Shown here in pieces: positions 17,406 to 26,782 of a stretch of 64,000 bases of DNA. This DNA comes from Antarcticibacterium arcticum (GTDB lineage Bacteria; Bacteroidota; Bacteroidia; Flavobacteriales; Flavobacteriaceae): positions 1,984,001 through 2,048,000 of the forward strand of contig NZ_CP042476.1 of NCBI RefSeq assembly GCF_007993795.1, given 5' to 3'. The notes below the pieces were generated by a model. The model had not been told where the DNA came from. It did no database searches and saw only the letters and a program-made list of their open reading frames with translations. The position numbers and the translations under genes were made by a program. Position 1 is the first letter of the stretch; every line of letters begins with the position of its first letter.

Positions 17406-19178
17406 TTACAGAGATTCCTCGGCCATGAACTGTACTTCATAAAGATTCTTGTAATAGCCGTTCTCTACCTTCAATAACTGCTTATGGGTTCCCATTTCAA
17501 CGATCTTTCCGGCATCCATGACAAGGATCTTATCTGCTTTCTTAATGGTAGCAAGCCTGTGAGCAATTACTATTGACGTACGGTCCCTGGTGATCTTGTC
17601 CGTTGCTTCCTGAATAAGTTGTTCGCTATAAGAATCTATGGAAGATGTAGCTTCGTCCAGCACCAGGATACTTGGATTACTCACATAAGCCCTTAAAAAG
17701 GAAATAAGCTGCCGTTGGCCAGAGGAAAGCATAACCCCACGCTCTTTCACATTATAATGATAGCCGTTGGGAAGAGAAATAATAAATTCATGAACCCCAA
17801 TTTCTTTAGCTGCCCTAACAACATCTTCTTCAGATACATTGGGATTATAAAGGGTAATATTGTTTAAAATGGTATCAGCAAAAAGGAATACGTTCTGTAA
17901 AACAACGGCAATCTCTTTTCGCAGGGATCTCAGGGTGACCTGGGTTATGTCTGTTCCATCTACCAAAATCCTTCCACTGTTGATCTCGTAAAAACGGTTG
18001 AGCAAATTGATGACGGTTGTTTTACCCGCTCCGGTCGCTCCTACTATTGCAATTGTTTCTCCTGGGTGTGCCTTAAAGGAAACACCTTTAAGAACCTCTT
18101 CATCCTCCTCATATCCAAAGCGCACCTCCTCAAATTCTATTTCCCCCTTTAAATGATCAATTTCAACCTTTCCGGTATCGGGGATTGAGGCTTCGGTATC
18201 CAGGATCGCAAAAACCCTGTTGGCTGCGACCATTCCCATTTGCAGGGTATTGAATTTATCGGCAATCTGCCGCAGCGGCCTGAATAGGGTTTGCGCCAGT
18301 TCAATGAACATAATGATGATCCCCAGGCTTAACGCGTCATTATCTACCACTCTTAAACCACCATACCACACTATTAAACCAACGGTAATAGCAGAGGACA
18401 TCTCGGCAATTGGAAAGAAAATGGAGTTATACCAAACCGTTTTTATCCAGCCTTTTTTGTGCTTGTGGTTTATTTCCTTAAAATTCTCATATTCCACTTT
18501 TTCCCGGGTAAAAAGCTGAACTATCTTCATTCCCGTTATTCGCTCCTGTACAAATGTATTGAGGTTGGCAACCTGATTTCTAACATCCTCAAACGCGATC
18601 TTCATTTTCTTCTGAAAAACCCGGGTGGCATATAAAATGAACGGCATAACAGTGAGAACCAGCAAGGTTAGCTCCCAGCTGTTGTAGAACATAAAAATGA
18701 GAATTACGAGCATTTTTAAAAGGTCACTTGCAATTACGAACAAACCCTCACTAAAAATACTGGCGATTGTTTCAATATCGCTTACCGCCCTTGTAACCAA
18801 CCTTCCCACTGCCGACTTGTCAAAATATTTCATTTTGAACTGCAGCATATGTTTGAAGAGGTTTACCCTTAGATCACGAATAACTTCCTGCCCCAGCCAG
18901 TTGGCAAAATAAATAAATAGAAATTGAAATATTACCTCCAGAAAGAGAGCCCCAACCATTAAGCTTATATAAAACACGAGGTTTTCGCTATCCTGCGGAA
19001 GGATGGAATTATCTATGGTTAATTGTAACAAATACGGCCTTAACACCGCAAAAAAGGATAACAGGATTGCAGCCAGCGCCACAAAATAGAAAGTCCATTT
19101 ATATGGATTGGTATACTTTATTAATCTTTTAAAAAGATTAAAATCAAATGCATTTCCTGTTCCTTTACCTGTAGCCAT
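17406..19178 (-). CDS. ABC exporter, MsbA/MDR-like half-transporter
   Basis: A 590-residue fused permease-ATPase. The N-terminal region (about 1-320) has six transmembrane helices of the ABC exporter type. The nucleotide-binding domain shows Walker A GATGAGKTT, signature LSSGQRQLISFLRAY (LSSGQ), Walker B ILVLDEATSSID and the H-loop IAHRLATI. It works as a dimer to export lipids, peptides or drugs; the substrate is not evident. Its ATG follows directly on the truA stop, so they are coupled. Confidence 0.93.
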   Translation of the reverse strand: MATGKGTGNAFDFNLFKRLIKYTNPYKWTFYFVALAAILLSFFAVLRPYLLQLTIDNSILPQDSENLVFYISLMVGALFLEVIFQFLFIYFANWLGQEVIRDLRVNLFKHMLQFKMKYFDKSAVGRLVTRAVSDIETIASIFSEGLFVIASDLLKMLVILIFMFYNSWELTLLVLTVMPFILYATRVFQKKMKIAFEDVRNQVANLNTFVQERITGMKIVQLFTREKVEYENFKEINHKHKKGWIKTVWYNSIFFPIAEMSSAITVGLIVWYGGLRVVDNDALSLGIIIMFIELAQTLFRPLRQIADKFNTLQMGMVAANRVFAILDTEASIPDTGKVEIDHLKGEIEFEEVRFGYEEDEEVLKGVSFKAHPGETIAIVGATGAGKTTVINLLNRFYEINSGRILVDGTDITQVTLRSLRKEIAVVLQNVFLFADTILNNITLYNPNVSEEDVVRAAKEIGVHEFIISLPNGYHYNVKERGVMLSSGQRQLISFLRAYVSNPSILVLDEATSSIDSYSEQLIQEATDKITRDRTSIVIAHRLATIKKADKILVMDAGKIVEMGTHKQLLKVENGYYKNLYEVQFMAEESL

Positions 19179-19925
19179 TTAATTTTTTACAATTGTTGCA
19201 GGATAATCTATTCCTGTTAAAAATAAAGCTTTTGCCGGAACAGATGTCCCCGCCTGTTGCCTGTCCCTGCTTTCCAGGATCCTGTGCAAATCTTCAACGT
19301 CCAGTTTATGCAGTCCTATTTCAAGCAAAGTTCCTACAATAGCTCTTACCATATTGCGCAAGAACCTGTCAGCCGTGATATGAAATACCCACATTTCCTG
19401 TTCCTTTTTCCATTGGGCATGCATTATGCTGCAATTATAGGTTTTTACATCGGTCTTTGATTTCGAAAAACACTTAAAATCGGTATAATCCTTCAAAGTC
19501 GCTGCAGCACGGTTCATTCTTTCCAAATCCAATTCATTTTTTACAAAATGGGCCCTTTCTGCCAGAAATGGATCTTTATGCTGAATGATATAATATTTAT
19601 AACTCCGGCTTACTGCATCAAATCTCGCATGAGCCTCAGGGTGTACCTCAAATAAATCCTTTACCGAAATATCTGCGGGTAAAACACTGTTCAGCTTATA
19701 TAAAAAACTTTTACCGTCTTTAATCTCAACACTATCAAAATGGGCGAAATATTGAGAGGCATGTACGCCGGTATCTGTTCTTCCCGCTCCTACCACAGGA
19801 GTTTCCTGTTGCAGGATGGTAAACAGGCTTTTTTCCAGAGTTTCCTGAACCGAAACCGCTGCGGGTTGATATTGCCAACCGTGATAACACTTGCCGTTAT
19901 ACGCCAGTTCAATAAAATATCTCAA
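19179..19925 (-). CDS. truA: tRNA pseudouridine(38-40) synthase
   Basis: A 248-residue TruA, which isomerises uridines 38-40 in the tRNA anticodon stem-loop. The catalytic Asp51 sits in GAGRTDTGVHASQYF. The family blocks YNGKCYHGWQYQP, RSYKYYI and FLRNMVRAIVGTLLEIG are present. Length is standard. It is the first gene of a pair with the ABC exporter, with no intergenic base between. Confidence 0.96.
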   Translation of the reverse strand: MRYFIELAYNGKCYHGWQYQPAAVSVQETLEKSLFTILQQETPVVGAGRTDTGVHASQYFAHFDSVEIKDGKSFLYKLNSVLPADISVKDLFEVHPEAHARFDAVSRSYKYYIIQHKDPFLAERAHFVKNELDLERMNRAAATLKDYTDFKCFSKSKTDVKTYNCSIMHAQWKKEQEMWVFHITADRFLRNMVRAIVGTLLEIGLHKLDVEDLHRILESRDRQQAGTSVPAKALFLTGIDYPATIVKN

Positions 19926-20143
19926 GCTAAATTGATACTTTTACGTGATTATAAGATTGCCTGCAAAGATACAGGAATATGATGATATGATTATAGGATG
20001 GTTTGATTATATGATTATTTGAAAGTTTGATGATATGATGTTTTTGATAATGGAGAGGGTTTGAACAAAACTGGTTTTTGAGTGGTACTTTTATTTGACA
20101 TTTTTGAGTTTTGAATTTCAATACACCCCGGATTTTTACTTAA

Positions 20144-20638
20144 ATGAAAAAAATACTATTACTAAGCGATACCCATAGCCATATTGATGAAAGGATCCTG
20201 CATTATGTGGCAGAAGCCGATGAAGTATGGCATGCCGGCGATGTAGGTGATATTTCGGTTACAGATAAAATTCAGGAAATGAAGCCGCTTAGAGCCGTTT
20301 ACGGCAATATAGACGGCCACGAAATTCGCAAAGAATTCCCCCTGAACCAACGTTTTTTTTGCGAAGAAGTTGATGTATGGATCACGCATATAGGAGGCTA
20401 CCCGGGAAAATATTCGCCTGTAATAAGAGAGGAAATTAAAACCAATCCGCCCAAATTATTTATTTGCGGGCATTCTCACATTTTAAAAGTGATGAATGAT
20501 AAAAATTTACAATTGCTGCATATGAATCCCGGCGCAGCAGGAATTTATGGTTTTCACAAAAAGAGAACCATGTTGCGGTTTAAAATTACAGGAAAAGAAA
20601 TAAGCGATCTTGAGGTTATTGAGTTAGGGGATAAATGA
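20144..20638 (+). CDS. YfcE/MJ0936-type metallophosphoesterase
   Basis: A 164-residue calcineurin-like phosphodiesterase. Metal-binding motifs occur in the right order: LLSDTHSHID (residues 6-15), HAGDVGD, YGNIDGHE, the THIGGYPGK block and CGHSHIL. The protein is probably cytoplasmic and hydrolyses phosphodiesters, as shown for family members on artificial substrates; the natural substrate is unknown. The gene stands alone between two low-complexity intergenic regions. Confidence 0.93.
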   Translation: MKKILLLSDTHSHIDERILHYVAEADEVWHAGDVGDISVTDKIQEMKPLRAVYGNIDGHEIRKEFPLNQRFFCEEVDVWITHIGGYPGKYSPVIREEIKTNPPKLFICGHSHILKVMNDKNLQLLHMNPGAAGIYGFHKKRTMLRFKITGKEISDLEVIELGDK

Positions 20639-21128
20639 TGAGAGTTAGGAGTTAGGAGTTAAGAGTTAGGAGTTATGGGTTATCCCTTTTCGTTGAAGGT
20701 TGAAGGTTGAAGGTTGTAAGTTGTAAGTTGTAAGTTGTAAGTTGTAAGTTGAAAAATACAAACTTGCCCAATCCTACAGGTAGGATTTGTTCGGATAGCA
20801 GTGTTTATTATGGTGGGAAACATAATAGGGAGGGGTTAAAAGTTCTGTGTCAATTACATTATACAATATACAGAATACAATTCCCCCTACTCTATACTCA
20901 ATTCTCAATTCTATTTCTGCGTGATTGGCGGGAATATCTGCGTGATTTGCGGGAAATTTTCTTGGTCGGGAGGGTGGATAAGTTAGGAGTTATCCCCGAC
21001 TCTTTACAGATAGGAGCCCAAAGTCTGCCGTCTGCTTTCCAGTGTCTACGGTCTAAAAATTAAATACTCACTACTCACTACTCACTACTCAATTCTCAAT
21101 ACTCACTACTCAATTCTATTTCCATCCA
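20639..21128. repeat. Low-complexity intergenic region of degenerate short tandem repeats
   Basis: Successive short-period blocks: GAGTTAG-type repeats (about 20639-20680), GTTGAAG and GTTGTAA heptamers (about 20694-20753), and CTCACTA/CTCAATT repeats (about 21066-21117). Between them is a stretch resembling eroded repeat family DNA with doubled TGCGTGATT. A 104-residue open frame at 20749 reads through the repeats and is not credible as a gene. A shorter AT-rich variant (GATATGATTATA-like) lies at 19975-20040 before the phosphoesterase gene. Confidence 0.8.
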
Positions 21129-21132
21129 TAAA

Positions 21133-21160
21133 AAAACCCGAAGCTTTCACTTCGGGTTTT
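21133..21160 (-). terminator. Intrinsic terminator of the DUF4293 gene
   Basis: An 11-bp perfect stem, AAAACCCGAAG (21133-21143) with CTTCGGGTTTT (21150-21160). On the minus strand it is followed by TTTTTTT-like sequence. It lies about 30 bp past the DUF4293 stop. Confidence 0.85.
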
Positions 21161-21191
21161 CCTCGCACTAATAACACTAAGATAATAAGGG

Positions 21192-21602
21192 TTAACGCAA
21201 CCGGTCTACAGATTTTACGAGATCTTCATCCTTTTTTATGGCCTTATTGGCCAAAACTAAAAAAACGATAGAAAGAACAGGAACAAACATCCCAATACCT
21301 TTCTCAGAGATTTGCATCTCTCCAGGTACAATTAGTGACCAATACACAAAAACTCCCAGCAAAAAAAAGTTCAATAATATATTGATGCGCCCCAGAACAA
21401 ACTGAAGCTTTCTGTTTTTGAATAAAAAAATTGTGATCAGCGAAATCAATGCCGATCCCAGGAACATACCAAGGGCAATTAAGACCTCATCCACATACAC
21501 CGGTTCCCCGGTTTCATTGCTCCACAAAGAAACAAAAAATATTAAAACTCCGCTTAAAAGTGCGGCAATAAATAAATAAATTGTTTGAATACGTTGCAGC
21601 AT
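21192..21602 (-). CDS. DUF4293 four-helix membrane protein
   Basis: A 136-residue integral membrane protein with four predicted helices (LFIAALLSGVLIFFVSL, LIALGMFLGSALISLITIFL, ILLNFFLLGVFVYWSLI, FVPVLSIVFLVLANKAI). The conserved start MLQRIQTIYL matches the DUF4293 family. In Bacteroidota this gene is usually divergent from rho, as here with about 200 bp between. Function is unknown. Confidence 0.88.
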   Translation of the reverse strand: MLQRIQTIYLFIAALLSGVLIFFVSLWSNETGEPVYVDEVLIALGMFLGSALISLITIFLFKNRKLQFVLGRINILLNFFLLGVFVYWSLIVPGEMQISEKGIGMFVPVLSIVFLVLANKAIKKDEDLVKSVDRLR

Positions 21603-21800
21603 AATAATGGCACATTTGCCCGCAAAAATAAGTGTTTCTTTTTAAAATGTGTGCTCAATGATTTAAAATAAAGTTGTATTATTGCAGTAAGAATTCGTAA
21701 CCAATTCAATATTAGGTTACTTAGTACTCCAAATTTTTTCGATTCTTCCTCGAGAAGTATACAACAAAACAATCAACAATTTTATTCTTATAAATTATTC

Positions 21801-23660
21801 ATGTTTGAGATTTCAGAATTAAAAGCGAAGAAGCTTCCTGAGCTTCAGGACATTGCTAAATCCTTAAATGTCCCCAAATACCGCACGCAGAAAAAGGGCG
21901 ACCTGGTCTATCAGATCTTAGATCATCAGGCAGCCAATCCCGAGAAAGTGAAAGAGGTATTAAAGGAAGAAACTACTACAAAGCCTGTAGACAACCCCAC
22001 TTCAGGAAAACCGGATTCCGGTAAAATTGGCGGAGACAGAAAGAATGACAGGACCCAAACCTCACCTCGTCCTGCTCCATCCAAAACTCCTTCAGCTCAA
22101 AAACAGGAGCAACCTCAAAAAAATACCGACAACCGCTCCAAAGAAAATCCCTCCTCCCAACACCAAAGGCCAACCAACAAACCCGCACATCCCAGAAAAG
22201 ATGAGCAGGGTAATTCGGCTAAAAAGGAGGAGACTTCAGGTTCTGCTTCAAGAGATACCGGAAATTCATCCAGAGGAGATTCAGGAAATTCTTCCAGAGA
22301 TACCGGCAACTCTAACCGAGATAACAGAGATAATGGTAATTCCAATAGAGAAAGCAGGGATAATGGGAATTCTAACCGGGATAGCAGAGACAGCGGTAAT
22401 TCAAACAAAGATTCCAGAGATAATCAAAAAAATCCCCGGGAAGCCCGTAAGGAACCCCGCTCCAACAAACCCGATCCTAACAATGCAGGAAAAAATAACG
22501 GGAATCGCGATAACCGGAACCGTTACAGGGAACCCGATTATGAATTTGATGCTATTATAGAAAGTGAAGGAGTGCTGGATATCATGCAGGATAACTATGG
22601 TTTCCTTAGATCTTCAGATTATAATTACCTTTCATCTCCAGATGATATTTACGTTTCACAATCGCAAATACGTTTATTCGGTCTAAAAACCGGAGATACT
22701 GTTTTGGGACAAATACGTCCGCCAAAAGAAGGAGAAAAATATTTTCCCCTTATTAAAATTGTTAAGATCAATGGCCTTGACCCCCAGGTGGTGAGAGACC
22801 GGATCTCATTTGAACACCTTACTCCCCTTTTCCCAAAAGAGAAATTCAACATTGCCGAAAGACAATCTACTATTTCTACAAGAATAATGGACCTTTTCTC
22901 CCCTATTGGAAAAGGCCAGAGAGGGATGATAGTTTCCCAGCCAAAAACGGGAAAAACAATGTTGCTTAAGGATATTGCAAATGCAATTGCTGCAAACCAT
23001 CCTGAGGTGTACCAGATCATTCTTTTAATAGACGAAAGACCTGAAGAGGTTACAGATATGCAACGCCATGTAAAAGGAGAAGTGGTAGCTTCTACCTTCG
23101 ACCGCGAAGCTCACGAGCACGTGAAGGTGGCTAACATAGTTCTTGAAAAGGCAAAGAGAATGGTAGAATGCGGTCACGACGTTGTGATCCTTCTTGATTC
23201 TATTACCCGTCTTGCACGTGCTTACAACACTGTTCAACCTGCCAGTGGTAAGGTATTGAGCGGGGGTGTAGATGCCAATGCATTACACAAACCAAAACGT
23301 TTCTTTGGAGCTGCCAGAAATATTGAGAATGGAGGATCCCTTTCCATAATCGCTACAGCTCTTACAGATACCGGTTCTAAAATGGACGAAGTAATCTTTG
23401 AAGAATTCAAGGGTACAGGTAACATGGAACTGCAACTGGACAGAAAGATCGCCAACCGCAGAATATTCCCTGCCATTGACCTTACCTCATCAAGCACCCG
23501 TCGTGATGACTTGTTACTGGATGAAAATACCTTACAACGTATGTGGGTAATGAGAAAATATCTTTCAGATATGAACCCGGTTGAAGCAATGGAGTTCATC
23601 AACGAGAGGTTCAAACAAACTAAAAACAACGAAGAGTTCCTTATCTCAATGAACGGATAG
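21801..23660 (+). CDS. rho: Transcription termination factor Rho with long disordered insert
   Basis: A 619-residue Rho, about 200 longer than E. coli Rho. Residues 1-48 form a SAP-like N-terminal domain (MFEISELKAKKLPELQDIAK). Residues about 50-245 are a low-complexity insert with repeated Asn-Ser-Arg-Asp units (for example SRDNGNSNRDSRD). The cold-shock RNA-binding domain follows (GVLDIMQDNYGFLRSSDYNY), then the RecA-like ATPase with Walker A SQPKTGKTM, Walker B VVILLDSITRLARAY and the secondary-channel region. It ends transcription by translocating along RNA. The insert is typical of Bacteroidota Rho, where it is linked to condensate formation. Confidence 0.96.
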   Translation: MFEISELKAKKLPELQDIAKSLNVPKYRTQKKGDLVYQILDHQAANPEKVKEVLKEETTTKPVDNPTSGKPDSGKIGGDRKNDRTQTSPRPAPSKTPSAQKQEQPQKNTDNRSKENPSSQHQRPTNKPAHPRKDEQGNSAKKEETSGSASRDTGNSSRGDSGNSSRDTGNSNRDNRDNGNSNRESRDNGNSNRDSRDSGNSNKDSRDNQKNPREARKEPRSNKPDPNNAGKNNGNRDNRNRYREPDYEFDAIIESEGVLDIMQDNYGFLRSSDYNYLSSPDDIYVSQSQIRLFGLKTGDTVLGQIRPPKEGEKYFPLIKIVKINGLDPQVVRDRISFEHLTPLFPKEKFNIAERQSTISTRIMDLFSPIGKGQRGMIVSQPKTGKTMLLKDIANAIAANHPEVYQIILLIDERPEEVTDMQRHVKGEVVASTFDREAHEHVKVANIVLEKAKRMVECGHDVVILLDSITRLARAYNTVQPASGKVLSGGVDANALHKPKRFFGAARNIENGGSLSIIATALTDTGSKMDEVIFEEFKGTGNMELQLDRKIANRRIFPAIDLTSSSTRRDDLLLDENTLQRMWVMRKYLSDMNPVEAMEFINERFKQTKNNEEFLISMNG

Positions 23661-23682
23661 GTAATCTTAAATAAGTTTATAG

Positions 23683-23715
23683 AAACCGGCTTTCCTTTGA
23701 TGGCCGGTTTTTTTT
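23683..23715 (+). terminator. Intrinsic terminator of rho
   Basis: AAACCGGC (23683-23690) pairs with GCCGGTTT (23703-23710), followed by a T-run to 23715. Confidence 0.88.
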
Positions 23716-23748
23716 ATATATTTATTTTTTAACCATTCCCTTAATCCT

Positions 23749-24457
23749 ATGAGGTTTTTATCTTTTCTACTAATAAGTTTTATATTTTTTTCCTGTTCCT
23801 CAAAAAAGTCCTTGGTTAGCGAATGGACAAAAAAAAGTCCGAAAATCTATCTGGATGAAAGCATAGAAAAAAATTTCATCCAACGCTTTTCAGGAAAGAT
23901 GGAGAAATAAAAAAAACGGACTTGTGAGGTGGGACTATGGCACTCAAGATAGTGGGAGGGTCGCAAGGCTTCAAAAACCTCTTTATTTTAGGCACTTTGT
24001 AACTTACCCCCTGTTTGCAGACAAAATTGAAGAAATTACAGGAAAAACATTTCCTGAAAATACTATTTTCCTTCTCCAGTTCACTTTCCTTAATGACCTT
24101 TGCAGCGAATTTTTAACTAATGAGTGGAACAACACACAGATCAAATTCAGAAAGAATTTTTTAACGCCACGGAAGGAGGAAATAGAAAAGCGAAATGAAA
24201 ACTTAGTGATCCTTAATTTTTTTGAAGACGGAATATCCTTATTGAATTCACCAGGTTCCCCGGAAGAATACTTCTATTTAGACAAGAACAATTTCCTTAG
24301 AAATAACTTTTTTAAAACCCAGACCCTATGTGGTTCCATGGGGTTAATAAAGCCCAATGGACAGGCATTGGTTAGGAACGGGGAGTATTCTGCCGGAGAA
24401 TTTGAACAGCATTTAAAACCCGAAAACTGGGACCTGTTCTTTTCTCCGGAAGAATAA
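23749..24457 (+). pseudogene. Frameshifted hypothetical lipoprotein gene
   Basis: Two adjoining frames look like one gene. From the ATG at 23749 a signal peptide with lipobox (LLISFIFFSCSSK, Cys16) leads to a stop at 23908-23910. In the +1 frame, residues continue sensibly as NAFQERWRNKKNGLVRWDYG and run to the stop at 24455-24457. The switch most likely lies at the A7 run 23867-23873, where one A too many would give IEKKISSNAFQERW. The corrected protein would be about 235 residues. I do not recognise the family. It may be a sequencing indel, a decayed gene, or slippage. It is convergent with gldC with no gap. Confidence 0.7.
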
Positions 24458-24796
24458 TTATTCCTTTATAAGTTCCATTTTCTCTGCAAAATAGTCGCAG
24501 AAATCTTTCATGGTTGCAGTCATTTTCTCATCCTGTGTAGCGCGGTTAAAAGTATCGCTCATGGCTACAAGGGTTTGATGAAAGAATTTTTTCATCTCAT
24601 CTACCGGCATATCCTTTGTCCAAAGGTCTATGCGTAGGGTTTCATTTGCTTTGCTGTCCCACATTGAAAGCAACATTGCCTTTGCCTCCTCGCGGTACAC
24701 GTCTCCATCTTCTGCACTCCAGAATAGAGCTTCAGGAACGCGATTCTCATCCAGCAAGACTTCAATATTGATCTCAGATTTCTTAAATTCTCCCAT
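24458..24796 (-). CDS. gldC: Gliding motility protein GldC
   Basis: A 112-residue soluble protein matching GldC, with the conserved SEINIEVLLDENRVPEALFW start and a MSDTFNRATQDEKMTATMKD tail. In flavobacteria GldC enhances gliding together with GldB but is not strictly essential. Its ATG overlaps the gldB stop by one base (24796), so the pair is translationally coupled. Confidence 0.93.
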   Translation of the reverse strand: MGEFKKSEINIEVLLDENRVPEALFWSAEDGDVYREEAKAMLLSMWDSKANETLRIDLWTKDMPVDEMKKFFHQTLVAMSDTFNRATQDEKMTATMKDFCDYFAEKMELIKE

Positions 24797-25755
24797 TATT
24801 TTCTCGGTTTATAATTTGCCTTATTAAATATTGTTTCTGCGTCTGTAACAAGCATTTCCCGTATGCTCACTTTTTCCCGGCTCATGTATTGCCGTATAAT
24901 TTCCCAGCCTATATATTGCCCCAGCATAGCGGGAGATTCATTGTCAAGTTCCAGGTAGAACTTTGAAAAAGGGGCAGGATAAAGGAATCTTGAGTATAAT
25001 TCGGTGTCCGAATTGAACAAAACCTGGCGCTCAACAAAATACTTCCAGATCTGTTCTTCATTTTCCACCGCCCAGGTATACTCCTCTGCGGTATATCCAA
25101 TTTTTACCGCATCGGGGGTTTGCGGCAACAGGATATCCTTTAAATATAAGATTTTTCCATAATACAGCATATGGGCCAGAAAGGTCTTTGACTCCGGTTG
25201 GGGGATGTATTTTTTAGCATATTCTGCCGCAACGTCAGGCAGGATTTGGTTTCGTTCAAAATTTTTCTTCAAATAAGTTTGTATTCCCAGGTAAAATTCG
25301 TGGTTTTTACCCAGGTAGGTGTCCAGCGATATAAATAAATAATCATCTGCCAACAACACCTTGTTCTTATAATCTACTTCAGATGTAACAGTAATTACAG
25401 TGGGAGCCTCAAAAGATGGAAAATAGTATTTTAAATGCTGAAAAAGACTTTGTAATTGATCCTCTTCCGAAGAAAAATCGGGAAATTCCTTTTCTACTTC
25501 GCGATTTAATTCGTGTTGTATGGTATCATTGATACGTTGTACCCAAATGCTGTCATGAAATCTCTGCGGAAAAAGAAAGGGATATTCAGCCTTAAGCGCG
25601 GGAAGGGTTTCAGGAGTAACCGATGCGAATTTTTGATCAAAGCGTATAAGCTCAAATTCTACAGGAATTTGCTCTATCTCCTTTTCCAATTTCGATTTAT
25701 TATTACAGGAAACCAGCAATGCCGCGAAAAAAATGAAAATAATATTTCTTATCAT
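24796..25755 (-). CDS. gldB: Gliding motility lipoprotein GldB
   Basis: A 319-residue lipoprotein (lipobox ALLVSC, Cys17) of the GldB family, one of the Bacteroidota gliding genes and linked to the machinery that goes with the type IX secretion system. The start MIRNIIFIFFAALLVSCNNK is clear. The gene precedes gldC and is divergent from nadE, the arrangement also described in Flavobacterium johnsoniae. Its presence suggests a gliding or T9SS-bearing organism. Confidence 0.93.
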   Translation of the reverse strand: MIRNIIFIFFAALLVSCNNKSKLEKEIEQIPVEFELIRFDQKFASVTPETLPALKAEYPFLFPQRFHDSIWVQRINDTIQHELNREVEKEFPDFSSEEDQLQSLFQHLKYYFPSFEAPTVITVTSEVDYKNKVLLADDYLFISLDTYLGKNHEFYLGIQTYLKKNFERNQILPDVAAEYAKKYIPQPESKTFLAHMLYYGKILYLKDILLPQTPDAVKIGYTAEEYTWAVENEEQIWKYFVERQVLFNSDTELYSRFLYPAPFSKFYLELDNESPAMLGQYIGWEIIRQYMSREKVSIREMLVTDAETIFNKANYKPRK

Positions 25756-25860
25756 TGAAAATATATTGTGAAGGCTTTAACGCCGGCTACTTTTAATAAT
25801 TATTGATTCATGTTAAATTTGTTTGCAAAGGTATTACTTACAAACTTAAACACATAAAAT

Positions 25861-26652
25861 ATGCAGACCGAAAAGGTGGTAAATCACATTGTTGACTGGT
25901 TAAAAGAGTATGCTACCAATGCCGGTGTAAACGGTTTTGTACTGGGTATAAGCGGCGGGGTTGACTCAGCTGTAGTTTCTGCCCTTTGTGCCAGAACCGG
26001 CCTGCGAACCCTTTGTGTTGAAATGCCCATTCATCAACCCCAAAACCAGGTTTCCCGTGGGCAGGATCATATTACAGCACTTAAAGAGCAATTCGCAAAT
26101 GTAACCAACATACTTGTAGAACTTAGCCCGGTATTTGAACAATTTAAAAGTACGCTGCCCCTGGCAGAGGAAAGTTCCACACTGCAGCTCGCCCTGGCCA
26201 ATACCCGGGCCCGGTTGCGGATGACAACCTTGTATTATTTTGCAGGATTACATGGGTACCTTGTGGCTGGAACAGGAAATAAAATTGAGGATTTTGGTGT
26301 AGGATTTTTCACCAAGTATGGAGATGGGGGCGTTGACCTTAGCCCAATAGCCGATCTTTTAAAAAGTGAGGTTTATGAGATCGCCGCATTTTTAAAAATA
26401 AACAACGATATTCTGGAAGCCGCACCTACAGATGGCCTTTTTTCTCACAGCCCAAGCGACGAGGAGCAAATAGGCGCGAGCTATGATGAGCTGGAATGGG
26501 CCATGAAAATTTTTGAAAAAGAAATGGATCCACTTCAATTCTCGGGTCGCCAACTTGAAGTTTTGAAAATATATAAACGTTTAAATTCTGCAAATCAACA
26601 TAAAATGAAACCAATTCCGGTTTGTGAAATACCCGTTCATCTAAGAAATTAA
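25861..26652 (+). CDS. nadE: NAD+ synthetase
   Basis: A 263-residue ammonia-using NAD synthetase of the N-type ATP pyrophosphatase family. The P-loop motif GISGGVDSAVVSAL is at about residues 29-42. GTGNKIEDFGVGFFTKYGDG and DLLKSEVYEIAAFL are conserved. It converts nicotinate adenine dinucleotide to NAD+. No N-terminal glutaminase domain is present, so it uses free ammonia. Divergent from gldB across about 105 bp. Confidence 0.96.
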   Translation: MQTEKVVNHIVDWLKEYATNAGVNGFVLGISGGVDSAVVSALCARTGLRTLCVEMPIHQPQNQVSRGQDHITALKEQFANVTNILVELSPVFEQFKSTLPLAEESSTLQLALANTRARLRMTTLYYFAGLHGYLVAGTGNKIEDFGVGFFTKYGDGGVDLSPIADLLKSEVYEIAAFLKINNDILEAAPTDGLFSHSPSDEEQIGASYDELEWAMKIFEKEMDPLQFSGRQLEVLKIYKRLNSANQHKMKPIPVCEIPVHLRN

Positions 26653-26782
26653 ACCCTTTATCGATTATCCAGCTCAATTGAATAGAAATAGAAATTTTAT
26701 CAGCTAAATTTAGATATTCAAATTATCTAACCGACTAAATTACGAACCCTACTCCTGTAATTTTTAGTGCTAATAAAGTTCT

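Noticed and set aside
20749..21063. A 104-residue open frame in the repeat region
   Set aside because: It runs through short tandem repeats and repeat-like DNA (FLRDWREYLRDLREI) with no recognisable domain or start signal, so it is chance coding.
22115..22408. Minus-strand frame rich in Leu/Ser/Glu opposite rho
   Set aside because: It is the mirror of the Rho low-complexity insert, and its repeated composition follows directly from the coding strand.
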